Assembly: GCF_004345565.1 (NCBI RefSeq)
Contig: NZ_SLWA01000003.1
Span: 496,001-560,000, forward strand
From: Flavobacterium circumlabens
Lineage (GTDB): Bacteria > Bacteroidota > Bacteroidia > Flavobacteriales > Flavobacteriaceae
Length of the DNA stretch: 64,000 nucleotides
Direction: 5' to 3'
Shown: piece by piece, positions 18,666-27,322 of the stretch
How positions within the stretch are numbered: the stretch's first letter is position 1
Layout of the letters: each line of letters opens with the position of its first letter
Translations under genes and position numbers: made by a program
Notes under the pieces: generated by a model
The model's input: only the letters and a program-made list of their open reading frames with translations
Databases searched by the model: none
Told to the model about the DNA's origin: nothing

Positions 18666-20618
18666 ATGAAAATGCGTATTTTATTCCATTATTTGACTTT
18701 CCTCTGGATCATCTTGGCCAATGCACAGCAAAATAAAACGACCTACAATGTTAAACACATTATCAAATCGGTTTACGACCAAGGCTTACAACACACCGAA
18801 CTTGATTTTTATGCCGGCACACTGCTTCTGCACGGAATAAGCGAGTTTTCAGTTTTGCCTGGAAATGAAGAATTGCTTAAAAATACGATTTCAACCTATA
18901 AAAAATTCTCAGATGGTTCCATCAATGCAAAAGGGAGTCTTATATCATATGAGGCAGGTGGGTCTGGAGCGGCATTTCTGGCTTGGAAAAATGCTGCGAC
19001 TGAGTTGGACAAACAAGTTAATGTAGCTGCAGCCAAGATGATGCATAAACAGAACCGTTCTCCCGAAGGCTTGATGACTGCTAATTTCGCCACTGGAGAT
19101 AAAATTTTTATCGACGTTGCATTTGCAGTAAGTCCATACCTTTTATATGCAGGACTTAAATCTGGCAACCAAAAATATATAAATATGGCAGTTGATGAGA
19201 CTATAGGGCTTTTCCGGATTCTTAAAGATAAAGAGACAGGTCTTTTACATCAGGCAAGAGGATTTGCAGGAGCGGGAAGTATCTCTGAGGACAACTGGAG
19301 CCGTGGCAACGGATGGGGGGCTTTTGCATTAGCGATATTACTACGTGACCTGCCAAAGACACACCCGAGATACAAAGAAGTTCAGAAATTAGGCAGGCAA
19401 TTTTTTACAGCAGTATTAAAATATCAAAATAAAGAAGGACTATGGCATCAGGAAATAACAGACAAATCTTCCTACGTTGAAACTTCAGGAAGCGGATTAC
19501 TCTTATATGGCTTGGGGATTATGCTTGAAGAAAAGATACTGGATCAAAAATATATCCGAAATTTCAAACTTGGCCTTGCGGGATATATGTCCTATATAGG
19601 AACAGATGGGTCTGTTAGTCATACCTGCTTCAGTTGTCTGGCGCCCAATCAGGGAACAAAGGAAGACTACAAATCCCGTCCATGGGTATTTAATGACCAT
19701 CATGCTTTTGGTCCTGCCGTACTGGCATTTGCCCAGGCGTGCAAAATGGGTATAGAGGATGTTACGCCATTAAAAAAAATGGGTCATTATTCTATTGCAG
19801 ACTCACCAAAAACCGTAAGGACCTATATGAAATTTGACAGGGGAAGCGATGTGGCTTGGGAAAATGATAGAATCGCCTATAGAGTTTATGGTCCTTCGGT
19901 AAGGTCTAAAGTGGGCAATGGTATAGATGTATGGACTAAAAAAGTAGATTATCCAATTATAGATAACTGGTACAAATTAAATGCTGAGGGAAAAGATTAT
20001 CATATTGACAGGGGAGAAGGCTGTGATTTTTATCACATGGGCAAACTCAGAGGCTGTGGCGCTATAGGAGTTTGGGTTGATGGAAAGCCTTATGCTTCAG
20101 AAACTTTTGACAGTTATAAATTTCTTAAAAATCAGACAGATGGCGTTGGGGTACAGCTTAATTATCAAACATGGAATGCTCCGGGCATAACAGGTCTGGA
20201 AGAAAAAAAAATCATTGAAATGGGTCTAGGATCCAATCTTTTTAAAGTTACAAGTACCATAAAAAGTGATAGTGACCGTGAACTTGTTGTTGCCATAGGC
20301 ATCACCACATACGGGCATCCCGAAATCTATAAAAACGAAAAATCGGCATCGGTAAGTACTTGGGAAAATACAAGTCCGGAGCACGGAAGTATTGGATCTG
20401 CCGTTTTTGCTGATCCTAAAAATTTTATTGGCTATGAATCATATCAGGGCGATCAATATCTTTTGATCAAGGTAAAAACCAACGTCCCATTTGTTTATTA
20501 TGCAGGAGCAGGATGGGATAAGAGCATTTATTTTAAAAGCAAGGACGATTGGTTTAATTATATTAATTCGGAAGTCAAAACACTTGATTTTAAAGATGGT
20601 ACAGCTATTTACAAATAA
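18666..20618 (+). CDS. GH105 unsaturated uronyl hydrolase fused to DUF4861
   Basis: About 650 residues from the ATG at 18666, directly after the previous stop. A TTG four codons earlier is possible but would place the start inside the upstream gene. A signal peptide precedes an (alpha/alpha)6 GH105 domain (about 30-370) with ENDWSRGNGWGAFAL and SSYVETSGSG. GH105 and GH88 enzymes hydrate the 4,5-unsaturated uronic acid left at the non-reducing end by lyases. Residues about 380-650 are DUF4861 (FDRGSDVAWENDRIAYRVYG), a beta-rich domain of unknown function often linked to such enzymes. It probably works in the periplasm on imported oligosaccharides and supplies uronate to the downstream pathway. 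Confidence 0.88.
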   Translation: MKMRILFHYLTFLWIILANAQQNKTTYNVKHIIKSVYDQGLQHTELDFYAGTLLLHGISEFSVLPGNEELLKNTISTYKKFSDGSINAKGSLISYEAGGSGAAFLAWKNAATELDKQVNVAAAKMMHKQNRSPEGLMTANFATGDKIFIDVAFAVSPYLLYAGLKSGNQKYINMAVDETIGLFRILKDKETGLLHQARGFAGAGSISEDNWSRGNGWGAFALAILLRDLPKTHPRYKEVQKLGRQFFTAVLKYQNKEGLWHQEITDKSSYVETSGSGLLLYGLGIMLEEKILDQKYIRNFKLGLAGYMSYIGTDGSVSHTCFSCLAPNQGTKEDYKSRPWVFNDHHAFGPAVLAFAQACKMGIEDVTPLKKMGHYSIADSPKTVRTYMKFDRGSDVAWENDRIAYRVYGPSVRSKVGNGIDVWTKKVDYPIIDNWYKLNAEGKDYHIDRGEGCDFYHMGKLRGCGAIGVWVDGKPYASETFDSYKFLKNQTDGVGVQLNYQTWNAPGITGLEEKKIIEMGLGSNLFKVTSTIKSDSDRELVVAIGITTYGHPEIYKNEKSASVSTWENTSPEHGSIGSAVFADPKNFIGYESYQGDQYLLIKVKTNVPFVYYAGAGWDKSIYFKSKDDWFNYINSEVKTLDFKDGTAIYK

Positions 20619-20669
20619 TCCTGTTATATTCAGAGACTAAATTTTAAATTCATTTTAATACTATTAAAT

Positions 20670-21611
20670 ATGAAAATTAGGAATTTTTTAATGTTTACAA
20701 TTCTTTTCATAGCAATTTATGTCAATGCACAGAATGTCATGCAGTCGCCAGATTATATTAAAGCTTTAACGACAGAATGGACGGGAGAGCGTTTTGCAGA
20801 CGGACGGCCTAAGGTTTCAGATAATTTACTGGAAAGGTTAAAAGAGATTACCCTTGAAGAGGCATGGGCTGAACTTATTGAGAAAGGGTACTTCAATCAG
20901 TTTGAAGGTAATTGGAAACTGCTCAAAGAGAATGATAATACTGTAATGACTGGGCGTGCAGTAACAGCTCAGTTCATGCCTTCACGTACCGATCTTGAGA
21001 ATCAGGTCATAGAGCAAGGAAAGACTGAAGGGCGCATGTGGCAGCAAAAACGTACTGTTTCCTGGGCCATGACCACATTGGTCGAGGGTGACTTTTATGT
21101 AGCTGATGGATATGATAAACAGTCTTATGGTACTGTAGTGGGCTCCAATTTAGGAAACGGAGTATGGGCGCGCTCACATCGGGGTGCAATCGTATACGGT
21201 CATATCAGGGACACCGAAGATTTGCGAAAGGTAGAAGGCTTTAATGCTTGGGTAAAAGGTACTGATCCATCCTACATGCGCAAAACACTCCTGACAAGTA
21301 TTAACGCTCCCATCCGCATCGGTGAGGCAACCGTACTTCCCGGAGATGCAGTCTTAGCAAAAAAAGACGGCGTGATATTTATTCCCGCCCATTTGGTTGA
21401 ACATATTGTACTGACTGGCGAAGTAACAGAGCTGTTCGATATTTTTGGACAGCAGCGTATAAAGGAAGGCAAATATACAGCTGGTACCATTGATAGTAAG
21501 TGGAGTGAGGATATTAAAAAAGATTTTAGAAGCTGGCTTAATACCTATAAGGGAAAACTCCCGATGTCAAGAAAAGAATTAGACTCGTTTTTGGAAAAAC
21601 GTAATTTTTAA
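20670..21611 (+). CDS. Exported RraA-family protein
   Basis: 313 residues. The RraA/HMG-aldolase fold covers about 80-260, with VVGSNLGNGVWARSHRG, the RDTEDLRKVEGF segment and a GDAVLAKKDGVIFIP tail motif that matches the family's GDxVxxDxDGVxxVP. RraA-like proteins are normally cytoplasmic (4-hydroxy-4-methyl-2-oxoglutarate aldolase, oxaloacetate decarboxylase, or RNase E regulator). This one has a clear N-terminal signal peptide (MKIRNFLMFTILFIAIYVNA) and about 60 extra residues before the fold, so it should be periplasmic. It follows GH105 by 51 bases, which suggests action on a product of unsaturated uronate. Activity is unknown. Confidence 0.82.
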   Translation: MKIRNFLMFTILFIAIYVNAQNVMQSPDYIKALTTEWTGERFADGRPKVSDNLLERLKEITLEEAWAELIEKGYFNQFEGNWKLLKENDNTVMTGRAVTAQFMPSRTDLENQVIEQGKTEGRMWQQKRTVSWAMTTLVEGDFYVADGYDKQSYGTVVGSNLGNGVWARSHRGAIVYGHIRDTEDLRKVEGFNAWVKGTDPSYMRKTLLTSINAPIRIGEATVLPGDAVLAKKDGVIFIPAHLVEHIVLTGEVTELFDIFGQQRIKEGKYTAGTIDSKWSEDIKKDFRSWLNTYKGKLPMSRKELDSFLEKRNF

Positions 21612-21694
21612 ATATAAAATAAAAGTACAATACTAAATTTTTAACAACAACTAACTAATTATATATGGTTTCTTTTGATCAGCAACCATTTGGC

Positions 21695-21778
21695 AAAGCA
21701 TAATGAGCAATTTTTTCTATTTATTGAACGATGCTTCCTATCCCTCCAGCAATTATCATAATATATTTGAAATCTTAA
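21695..21778 (+). promoter_or_regulatory. Dispersed regulatory element, copy A
   Basis: Shares about 80 bases with copies B and C. AATGAGC (21702) and ATTGAAC (21723) are direct repeats exactly 21 bp apart. A TATATTTG box (21762-21769) matches the TAnnTTTG -7 consensus. It precedes a decayed GH30 tail and, further on, the GH31 gene. Direct repeats two helical turns apart suit an AraC-type activator, such as a hybrid two-component regulator; that is inference. Confidence 0.6.
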
Positions 21779-21861
21779 TTGGTGGAGATAAACTTTAAAT
21801 TAATTGCTCTGGCAAGCAATATTGCAAATGCATTATATTTTGGATATAGCTACGGTTATGA

Positions 21862-22055
21862 AGAGTAAAAGAAACTTTTTTAGATGGAAAAGTCACCTTT
21901 AGCAATTCAGAAGAAGATTTTATTGCAACTGGTTTCTTAAATCCGGATGATAGGTTAATCATAATTGTAATGAATGAGAAAGAGGTTGTCGTCCCATTAA
22001 TTTAACTATCGAAAATCAAATTGCTAAAAGGGATATGCTTGCCAGATTGTATTAG
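21862..22055 (+). pseudogene. Frameshifted C-terminal remnant of a GH30 enzyme
   Basis: After an in-frame stop, the frame from 21862 reads LDGKVTFSNSEEDFIATGFL, then NPDDRLIIIVMNEKEVVVPL, stopping at 22003-22005. A one-frame shift continues LTIENQIAKRDMLARLY to a TAG at 22053-22055. This matches the closing beta-sandwich of GH30 glucosylceramidase/xylanase-type proteins (ATAFxNPDGxxVVVVMN, then a VPARS-like end). No barrel is present. A GH30 gene has been lost here, leaving its tail between copy A and the GH31 gene. Confidence 0.6.
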
Positions 22056-22102
22056 TAAAATAATAATTGAATAATTTAAATTGGAATAAAAACAAAATAA
22101 AA

Positions 22103-23725
22103 ATGAAAAAAAATGCCCTTATTTGTCTAGCCTTTATTTTTTCTTTAAATCTATTGGCTCAAGAGAATATTTCAGAAATAAAATCGATATCAGATGAAAA
22201 ATGGTATGGAGCCTATACCGCCAAAGCTTTCTGCAACACCCCTCTCAAGGATATCACTTTTCAGCCTTATGGTCCCAATGAAAAGCTAAATGACCTTAGT
22301 GTTGATAATCGGGGCAATCAGGCAGCACCGCTTTTGATTTCCAACAAAGGACGTTATGTCTGGAGCGATCAGCCATTTGCTTTTGAATTTAAGGATGGCG
22401 ATATGACGCTGCATTCAAATCATGAAAAAATCAATGCGGCAACATCAGGCAAAACTTTGCGTGATGCCTACTTAGGTGCCATGAAGCTTTATTTTCCTGC
22501 CTCAGGAAAAATGCCTAATGAGTTAATGTTTAAAATGCCACAGTATAATATGTGGATTGAGCTTAATTATAATCAGGATCAGCCAAAGATATTGAAATAT
22601 GCCAATGATATTCTGGCAAACAATTTCCCTTCAGGTGTTTTTATGATTGATGATATCTGGTCTAAAGATTACGGGAATTTTGATTTTGACCCAAGTAAAT
22701 TTTCCAACCCTAAAGCTATGGTAGATGAACTGCATAGTAAGGGATTTAAAGTAATGCTGTGGCTGACTCCGTTTGTTAGCCCAGATGGGAAAGAGTTTGG
22801 TCATTTGGCTAAAAACAAAGCAGTAGTATTAAAGAAAGATAGTACTAAACCTGCCATCATTAAATGGTGGAATGGCTATAGTGGCTGTTTGGATTTTACA
22901 AAACCATTTGCCGTTGATTGGTTACGATCTAAATTAAAAGGTTTGCAAAGTACTTATAGTATTGACGGTTTTAAATTTGATGCTGTTGATTCTGATTTTT
23001 ATTCCAAAGGTTCAAGAGTTTTTCCTAATGATGATACAAATACCAACGGTCCAATTCAGGCTGAATTATTTGGAAAATTGGGTGCAGAGTTTGATTTTAA
23101 TGAATTTCGTGCCGGCTGGAAGAATGGCAATCAGCCACTTGCACAGCGCTTGCAAGACAAAGGTTACTCTTGGGATGAATTAAAATTATTAATTCCTGAC
23201 ATGGTTTCTGCCGGTTTGATAGGACATCCTTACACCTGTCCTGATATGATAGGAGGCGGTTTGTTATCTAATTTTGAAAATATTGATTACTCAAAATTTG
23301 ATCAAGAATTAATGGTGCGTTCGGCCCAAATTCAGGCATTGATGCCAATGATGCAGTTTTCTGTTGCACCGTGGAGAGTGTTGGATGAAAAGCACTTGGT
23401 AATTGTAAGGGAAGCTGCTCAGCTGCACGCAAAGATGGGTGACCATATTGTTGGACTGGCACGAAAATCAGCTATTGATGGGGAACCAATTGTGCGTCAT
23501 CTCGAGTATTCGTTTCCAAATCAAGGCTTTGAATCTTGCGACACGCAGTTTATGCTGGGAGAAAAATACCTCGTTGCTCCTATGACAGTAAAAGGAAATA
23601 GCAGGTCTGTAAAACTTCCTAAAGGAAATTGGACAGATGAGCTGGGAAAAAAATATAAAGGTGGCCAAACTATCACTATTGACGTGCCTTTGAATCGTTT
23701 GCCTTATTTTATTAATAACAAATAA
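22103..23725 (+). CDS. Secreted GH31-family glycosidase
   Basis: 540 residues from the ATG at 22103; the upstream in-frame ATG at 22067 adds 12 Asn/Lys-rich residues before the signal peptide (MKKNALICLAFIFSLNLLAQ). The GH31 barrel carries MIDDIW, GFKVMLWLTPFVSPD and the nucleophile Asp293 in GFKFDAVD. The segment DMVSAGLIGHPYTCPDMIGG follows, as in alpha-glucosidase/alpha-xylosidase/sulfoquinovosidase relatives. GH31 enzymes release alpha-linked glucose, xylose or related sugars. At about 540 residues it lacks the large extra C-terminal domains of many members. The GH125 gene follows after 4 bases, so the two are cotranscribed. Confidence 0.88.
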   Translation: MKKNALICLAFIFSLNLLAQENISEIKSISDEKWYGAYTAKAFCNTPLKDITFQPYGPNEKLNDLSVDNRGNQAAPLLISNKGRYVWSDQPFAFEFKDGDMTLHSNHEKINAATSGKTLRDAYLGAMKLYFPASGKMPNELMFKMPQYNMWIELNYNQDQPKILKYANDILANNFPSGVFMIDDIWSKDYGNFDFDPSKFSNPKAMVDELHSKGFKVMLWLTPFVSPDGKEFGHLAKNKAVVLKKDSTKPAIIKWWNGYSGCLDFTKPFAVDWLRSKLKGLQSTYSIDGFKFDAVDSDFYSKGSRVFPNDDTNTNGPIQAELFGKLGAEFDFNEFRAGWKNGNQPLAQRLQDKGYSWDELKLLIPDMVSAGLIGHPYTCPDMIGGGLLSNFENIDYSKFDQELMVRSAQIQALMPMMQFSVAPWRVLDEKHLVIVREAAQLHAKMGDHIVGLARKSAIDGEPIVRHLEYSFPNQGFESCDTQFMLGEKYLVAPMTVKGNSRSVKLPKGNWTDELGKKYKGGQTITIDVPLNRLPYFINNK

Positions 23726-23729
23726 AAAG

Positions 23730-25154
23730 ATGTACAAACGAAGAGACTTTATTAAAGGGACTGTAATTGCCGGTTTAGGCATTACGCTCTTGCCAGAAAT
23801 GGTGTTTGCTAAAATGCCGGTTTTTGATTATAAGTCATTACGACCGGCATTAGCGGACAGGCGTTTTATTAGTAAGGCAGTTGAAAAAGAAATAGTTGAA
23901 GTATCTAAAAAGATAAAAGATAAAGAGCTGGCATGGCTGTTTAGTAATTGTTTTCCCAATACACTTGACACTACAGTATTTACTACTGTAAAAGATAATA
24001 AACCGGACACTTACATTATTACAGGTGATATAGATGCCATGTGGCTGCGCGACTCATCTGCACAGGTTTGGCCTTACCTCCCATTAATGAAAAATGACAC
24101 AGAACTGGAGAAAATGATTGCAGGAGTAATTAACAGGCATGCTTACTATGTATTGATTGATCCCTATGCCAATGCATTTTTTAATGACAATGAAAGAAAG
24201 GGACATAATGATGAAACGTTGATGAAACCTGGTGTTCATGAAAGAAAATGGGAGGTGGATTCTTTATGTTATGTCATTAGGCTGGCTTATGGATACTGGA
24301 AACAAAATGCCGATAAATCATGTTTTGACAGCACCTGGTTAAAGGCAATGAAAGAGATTGTTGCCACTTTTAAAAATCAACAGCGTAAAAGTAATAACGG
24401 TTCTTACAATTTCAAACGCGTGACCAATCGGCCAACCGATACCGCTGCTGGCGGGGGTGCAGGCGCACCTGTAAATCCAATTGGGTTAATAGCTTCTGTT
24501 TTCAGACCCTCGGATGATGGTACTGTTTTTCCTTTTTTAATTCCATCCAATTATTTTGCTGTTGTATCGTTGCGCCAATTAGCTGAAATAGTAGAGAAAC
24601 AATTTCAAGATGAAACTTTTTCATCAGAATGTTTGCAGCTTGCCAATGAAGTTGAAAATGCTTTGAAAGAGTACGCTGTCATAAATCATAAAAAGGCCGG
24701 TGAAATATTAGCTTACGAAATAGACGGATTTGGAGGTTGCTATCTAATTGATGATTCAAATATTCCCAGCCTGTTATCACTGCCCTATTTAGGAGCAATA
24801 AATGTGAATACTCCCTTGTATAAAAATACAAGGAAATTTTTACTTACACCTGGTAATCATCCGTATTATGCTGAAGGCAAAGTGGCAAAGGGAATAACGG
24901 GTCCTCATGTAGGAAGGGATATGATTTGGCCCATGAGCATTATTATGCGTGGTATTACATCAAATGATGAAATGGAAATAAAGGAATGTATTGAAATGCT
25001 TAAGAAAAGTCATGGCGGTACCGGTTTTATGCACGAGGCATTTTATAAGGATGACGCTACCAAATTTACCCGTAAATGGTTTGCATGGGCAAATACCTTA
25101 TTCGGGGAATTCATTATAAAATTAGCTGATGAAAGGCCTCATTTACTAAGTTAA
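23730..25154 (+). CDS. GH125 exo-alpha-mannosidase
   Basis: 474 residues matching the metal-independent GH125 (DUF1237) family along its length. The family's hallmark GDIDAMWLRDSSAQVWPYLP is at about 95-114, followed by RKWEVDSLCY and GPHVGRDMIWPMSI. Characterised members cleave alpha-1,6-mannose by inversion. The N-terminus (MYKRRDFIKGTVIAGLGITL) is a Tat-type signal with RR-D-F, so it is probably exported folded, like other Bacteroidota GH125 enzymes. Tight coupling to the GH31 gene and a GH38-type gene elsewhere in the locus suggest that the glycan contains alpha-mannose. Confidence 0.92.
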   Translation: MYKRRDFIKGTVIAGLGITLLPEMVFAKMPVFDYKSLRPALADRRFISKAVEKEIVEVSKKIKDKELAWLFSNCFPNTLDTTVFTTVKDNKPDTYIITGDIDAMWLRDSSAQVWPYLPLMKNDTELEKMIAGVINRHAYYVLIDPYANAFFNDNERKGHNDETLMKPGVHERKWEVDSLCYVIRLAYGYWKQNADKSCFDSTWLKAMKEIVATFKNQQRKSNNGSYNFKRVTNRPTDTAAGGGAGAPVNPIGLIASVFRPSDDGTVFPFLIPSNYFAVVSLRQLAEIVEKQFQDETFSSECLQLANEVENALKEYAVINHKKAGEILAYEIDGFGGCYLIDDSNIPSLLSLPYLGAINVNTPLYKNTRKFLLTPGNHPYYAEGKVAKGITGPHVGRDMIWPMSIIMRGITSNDEMEIKECIEMLKKSHGGTGFMHEAFYKDDATKFTRKWFAWANTLFGEFIIKLADERPHLLS

Positions 25155-25280
25155 TAATGCTATGGCCGAAATGGCAAAAAACACTGTTGGTATTGCTTGA
25201 GTAGGATTATAAAATATAAATAAATTTCGGTTTCTGCACATAAAATAAAATTTATGATGCATAAATACATACTATAACCA

Positions 25281-27311
25281 ATGAGAAAGAAAGGATTTTT
25301 AAGAAGTGGGAATTTTGCACAGCATATAATAAAACAATTTATCGTTTTATTTATTTGCTGTACATTCAATACTATTTATGCACAAGAAAAATTACTCACT
25401 ACTCCGGGTACATTTGCTGTAGGTGTCAATTATTGGTCATCTCACGCCGGAACCCATATGTGGAGGGATTGGAAACCTGAAATTATTGAGCAGGATTTTA
25501 AGCAGTTATCCGAGAATGGGATAAAGGTATTGCGGGTTTTTCCGCTGTGGCCTGATTTTCAACCCATTCATATCGTTTATTCAGGTAGAGGGGAAGCGAA
25601 ATATTTTGCTTTTAAAGACGAACAGCCTTTACCTTTAACAGGAGTAGGAAGTGACGGTATGAGCGAAGAGCAATTGAAGCACTTTGAAGTTTTTGCAGAT
25701 TTAGCACAAAAACACAATTTAAAATTGGTAGTGGGCCTTGTAACGGGATGGATGAGCGGTCAGCTTTATTTACCACCCGCTTTAGAAGGAAAAGATATCA
25801 TGACCGATCCAGTTTCATTGGTTTGGCAACAAAAATTTGTAACTTCTTTTGTAAAAAGATTAAAGAATAAACCTGCCATTATAGCCTGGGATTTTGGAAA
25901 TGAGTGCAACGAAATGCAAAAATTAGAGAATCACAATCAGGCCTATGTTTGGTCTTCCATAATTTCGGGCGCTATTAAAAGTGCAGACAATACCAGACCA
26001 ATTATTTCTGGAATGCACAGTTTGCAAGCGGAGAATAATGCCACTTGGCGAATTATTGACCAAGCGGCAACAACCGATATTCTAACTACCCACCCTTATT
26101 CTTTGTGGACAAAATATACCAGTCAGGATGGAATAAACACAATGCGTACCATTTTGCACGCTGCTGCCGAAACCAGATTATACGGAGATATTGGAGGGAA
26201 ACCTGCCTTAACTGAAGAAACTGGGGTTATGGGCCCCATGACGGGAGGCGAGAAAGAGAAAGCCGCTTTTGCAAGAACAGCTTTATTCTCTAATTGGGCT
26301 CACGACTGTATGGGAACTTTTTGGTGGTGTGCTTACGATCAATTGAGTTTTAAATATCCTCCTTATAATTATGCTTCTGTTGAAGCAGAGTTGGGTCTTA
26401 TTAAGGAAGATAGAACACCAAAACCAGTTATGTCCGAATTGAAATCTTTCAGTAATTTTATTGATAAATTGCCTTTTAAAACATTACCTGCTCGCAAAAC
26501 GGAAGCCGTTTGCATTTTAACTGAAGGACAAGATTCCTGGTCGGTTGCGTATTCTAGTTTTGTATTGGCAAAGCAAGCCGGTATTGATTTTAAATTTCAA
26601 AAAGCAGATCAGGAATTGATTGATTCACCACTGTATTTACTGCCTTCCTTAAAAGGAATAGATCCTTTTTATAAAGAGTATTGGTTTAAACTATTAGAAA
26701 AAGTAAAAGGCGGATCAACATTATATATTTCTTTAGACGATGCTTATTTACCTACTTTTAACGAACCACTAGGTGTTGAAGTTTCAGTGAATGAAAAACG
26801 CAGGGGTTCAATTGCTTTCAATGCAACAATCAATTCAGAGCCATTAATTTTTACTTCAAAATCCGAACGAAAATTGAAAATTGACCCTAAAAAAACAACT
26901 GTTTTAGCGGCAGAAGAAGATGGCAATCCGCTTTTGTTAAAAACCAGTTACGGTAAAGGATTTATTTATTTGTTGACTTTCCCGCTAGAAAATAATTTAA
27001 GCACCACAACTGGTGCTTTTGATAAAGGACAACCTAAATATGCCGCTATTTATAAAGAAATTGCAAAACCTTTACTAGAAAAAAGAGTTTTACAACAATC
27101 TAATCCTTTTATAGGCGTAACGGAACACGATACTAACGCTAAAGAGAAAGTCATCATTCTTATCAATTACAGCATAGACGATATTGTGTCGGATGTTGTG
27201 GTAAAAGAAGGCTGGAAAGTTAAATCTGCATTGTATGGGAATTTACCCATTTCGGATTCAGTTACAATTCCAGCAAATGATGCAATAGTTTTGAAAATCA
27301 ATAAATTATAA
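25281..27311 (+). CDS. Secreted GH5-like (clan GH-A) hydrolase with C-terminal beta-rich region
   Basis: 676 residues. An unusually long signal region (about 1-36, hydrophobic core FIVLFICCTFNTIYA) precedes a TIM barrel of about 380 residues. WDFGNECNE carries the acid/base Glu208, and LTEETG (Glu312/Glu313) holds the likely nucleophile. Barrel openings GVNYWSSHAG and VLRVFPLWPDFQP resemble mannanase/cellulase-type GH5 proteins. Residues about 430-676 contain a glutamine-amidotransferase-like or trimerisation-type domain (YLLPSLKGID, GKGFIYLLTFPLE) and a short beta-sandwich. This layout resembles GH42-style beta-galactosidases as well as GH5. Family and substrate are uncertain. Confidence 0.72.
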   Translation: MRKKGFLRSGNFAQHIIKQFIVLFICCTFNTIYAQEKLLTTPGTFAVGVNYWSSHAGTHMWRDWKPEIIEQDFKQLSENGIKVLRVFPLWPDFQPIHIVYSGRGEAKYFAFKDEQPLPLTGVGSDGMSEEQLKHFEVFADLAQKHNLKLVVGLVTGWMSGQLYLPPALEGKDIMTDPVSLVWQQKFVTSFVKRLKNKPAIIAWDFGNECNEMQKLENHNQAYVWSSIISGAIKSADNTRPIISGMHSLQAENNATWRIIDQAATTDILTTHPYSLWTKYTSQDGINTMRTILHAAAETRLYGDIGGKPALTEETGVMGPMTGGEKEKAAFARTALFSNWAHDCMGTFWWCAYDQLSFKYPPYNYASVEAELGLIKEDRTPKPVMSELKSFSNFIDKLPFKTLPARKTEAVCILTEGQDSWSVAYSSFVLAKQAGIDFKFQKADQELIDSPLYLLPSLKGIDPFYKEYWFKLLEKVKGGSTLYISLDDAYLPTFNEPLGVEVSVNEKRRGSIAFNATINSEPLIFTSKSERKLKIDPKKTTVLAAEEDGNPLLLKTSYGKGFIYLLTFPLENNLSTTTGAFDKGQPKYAAIYKEIAKPLLEKRVLQQSNPFIGVTEHDTNAKEKVIILINYSIDDIVSDVVVKEGWKVKSALYGNLPISDSVTIPANDAIVLKINKL

Positions 27312-27322
27312 TAGTACTAATC

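Noticed and set aside
21661..21860. A gene starting at copy A
   Set aside because: Stops occur in all frames between the TATATTTG box and the GH30 tail.
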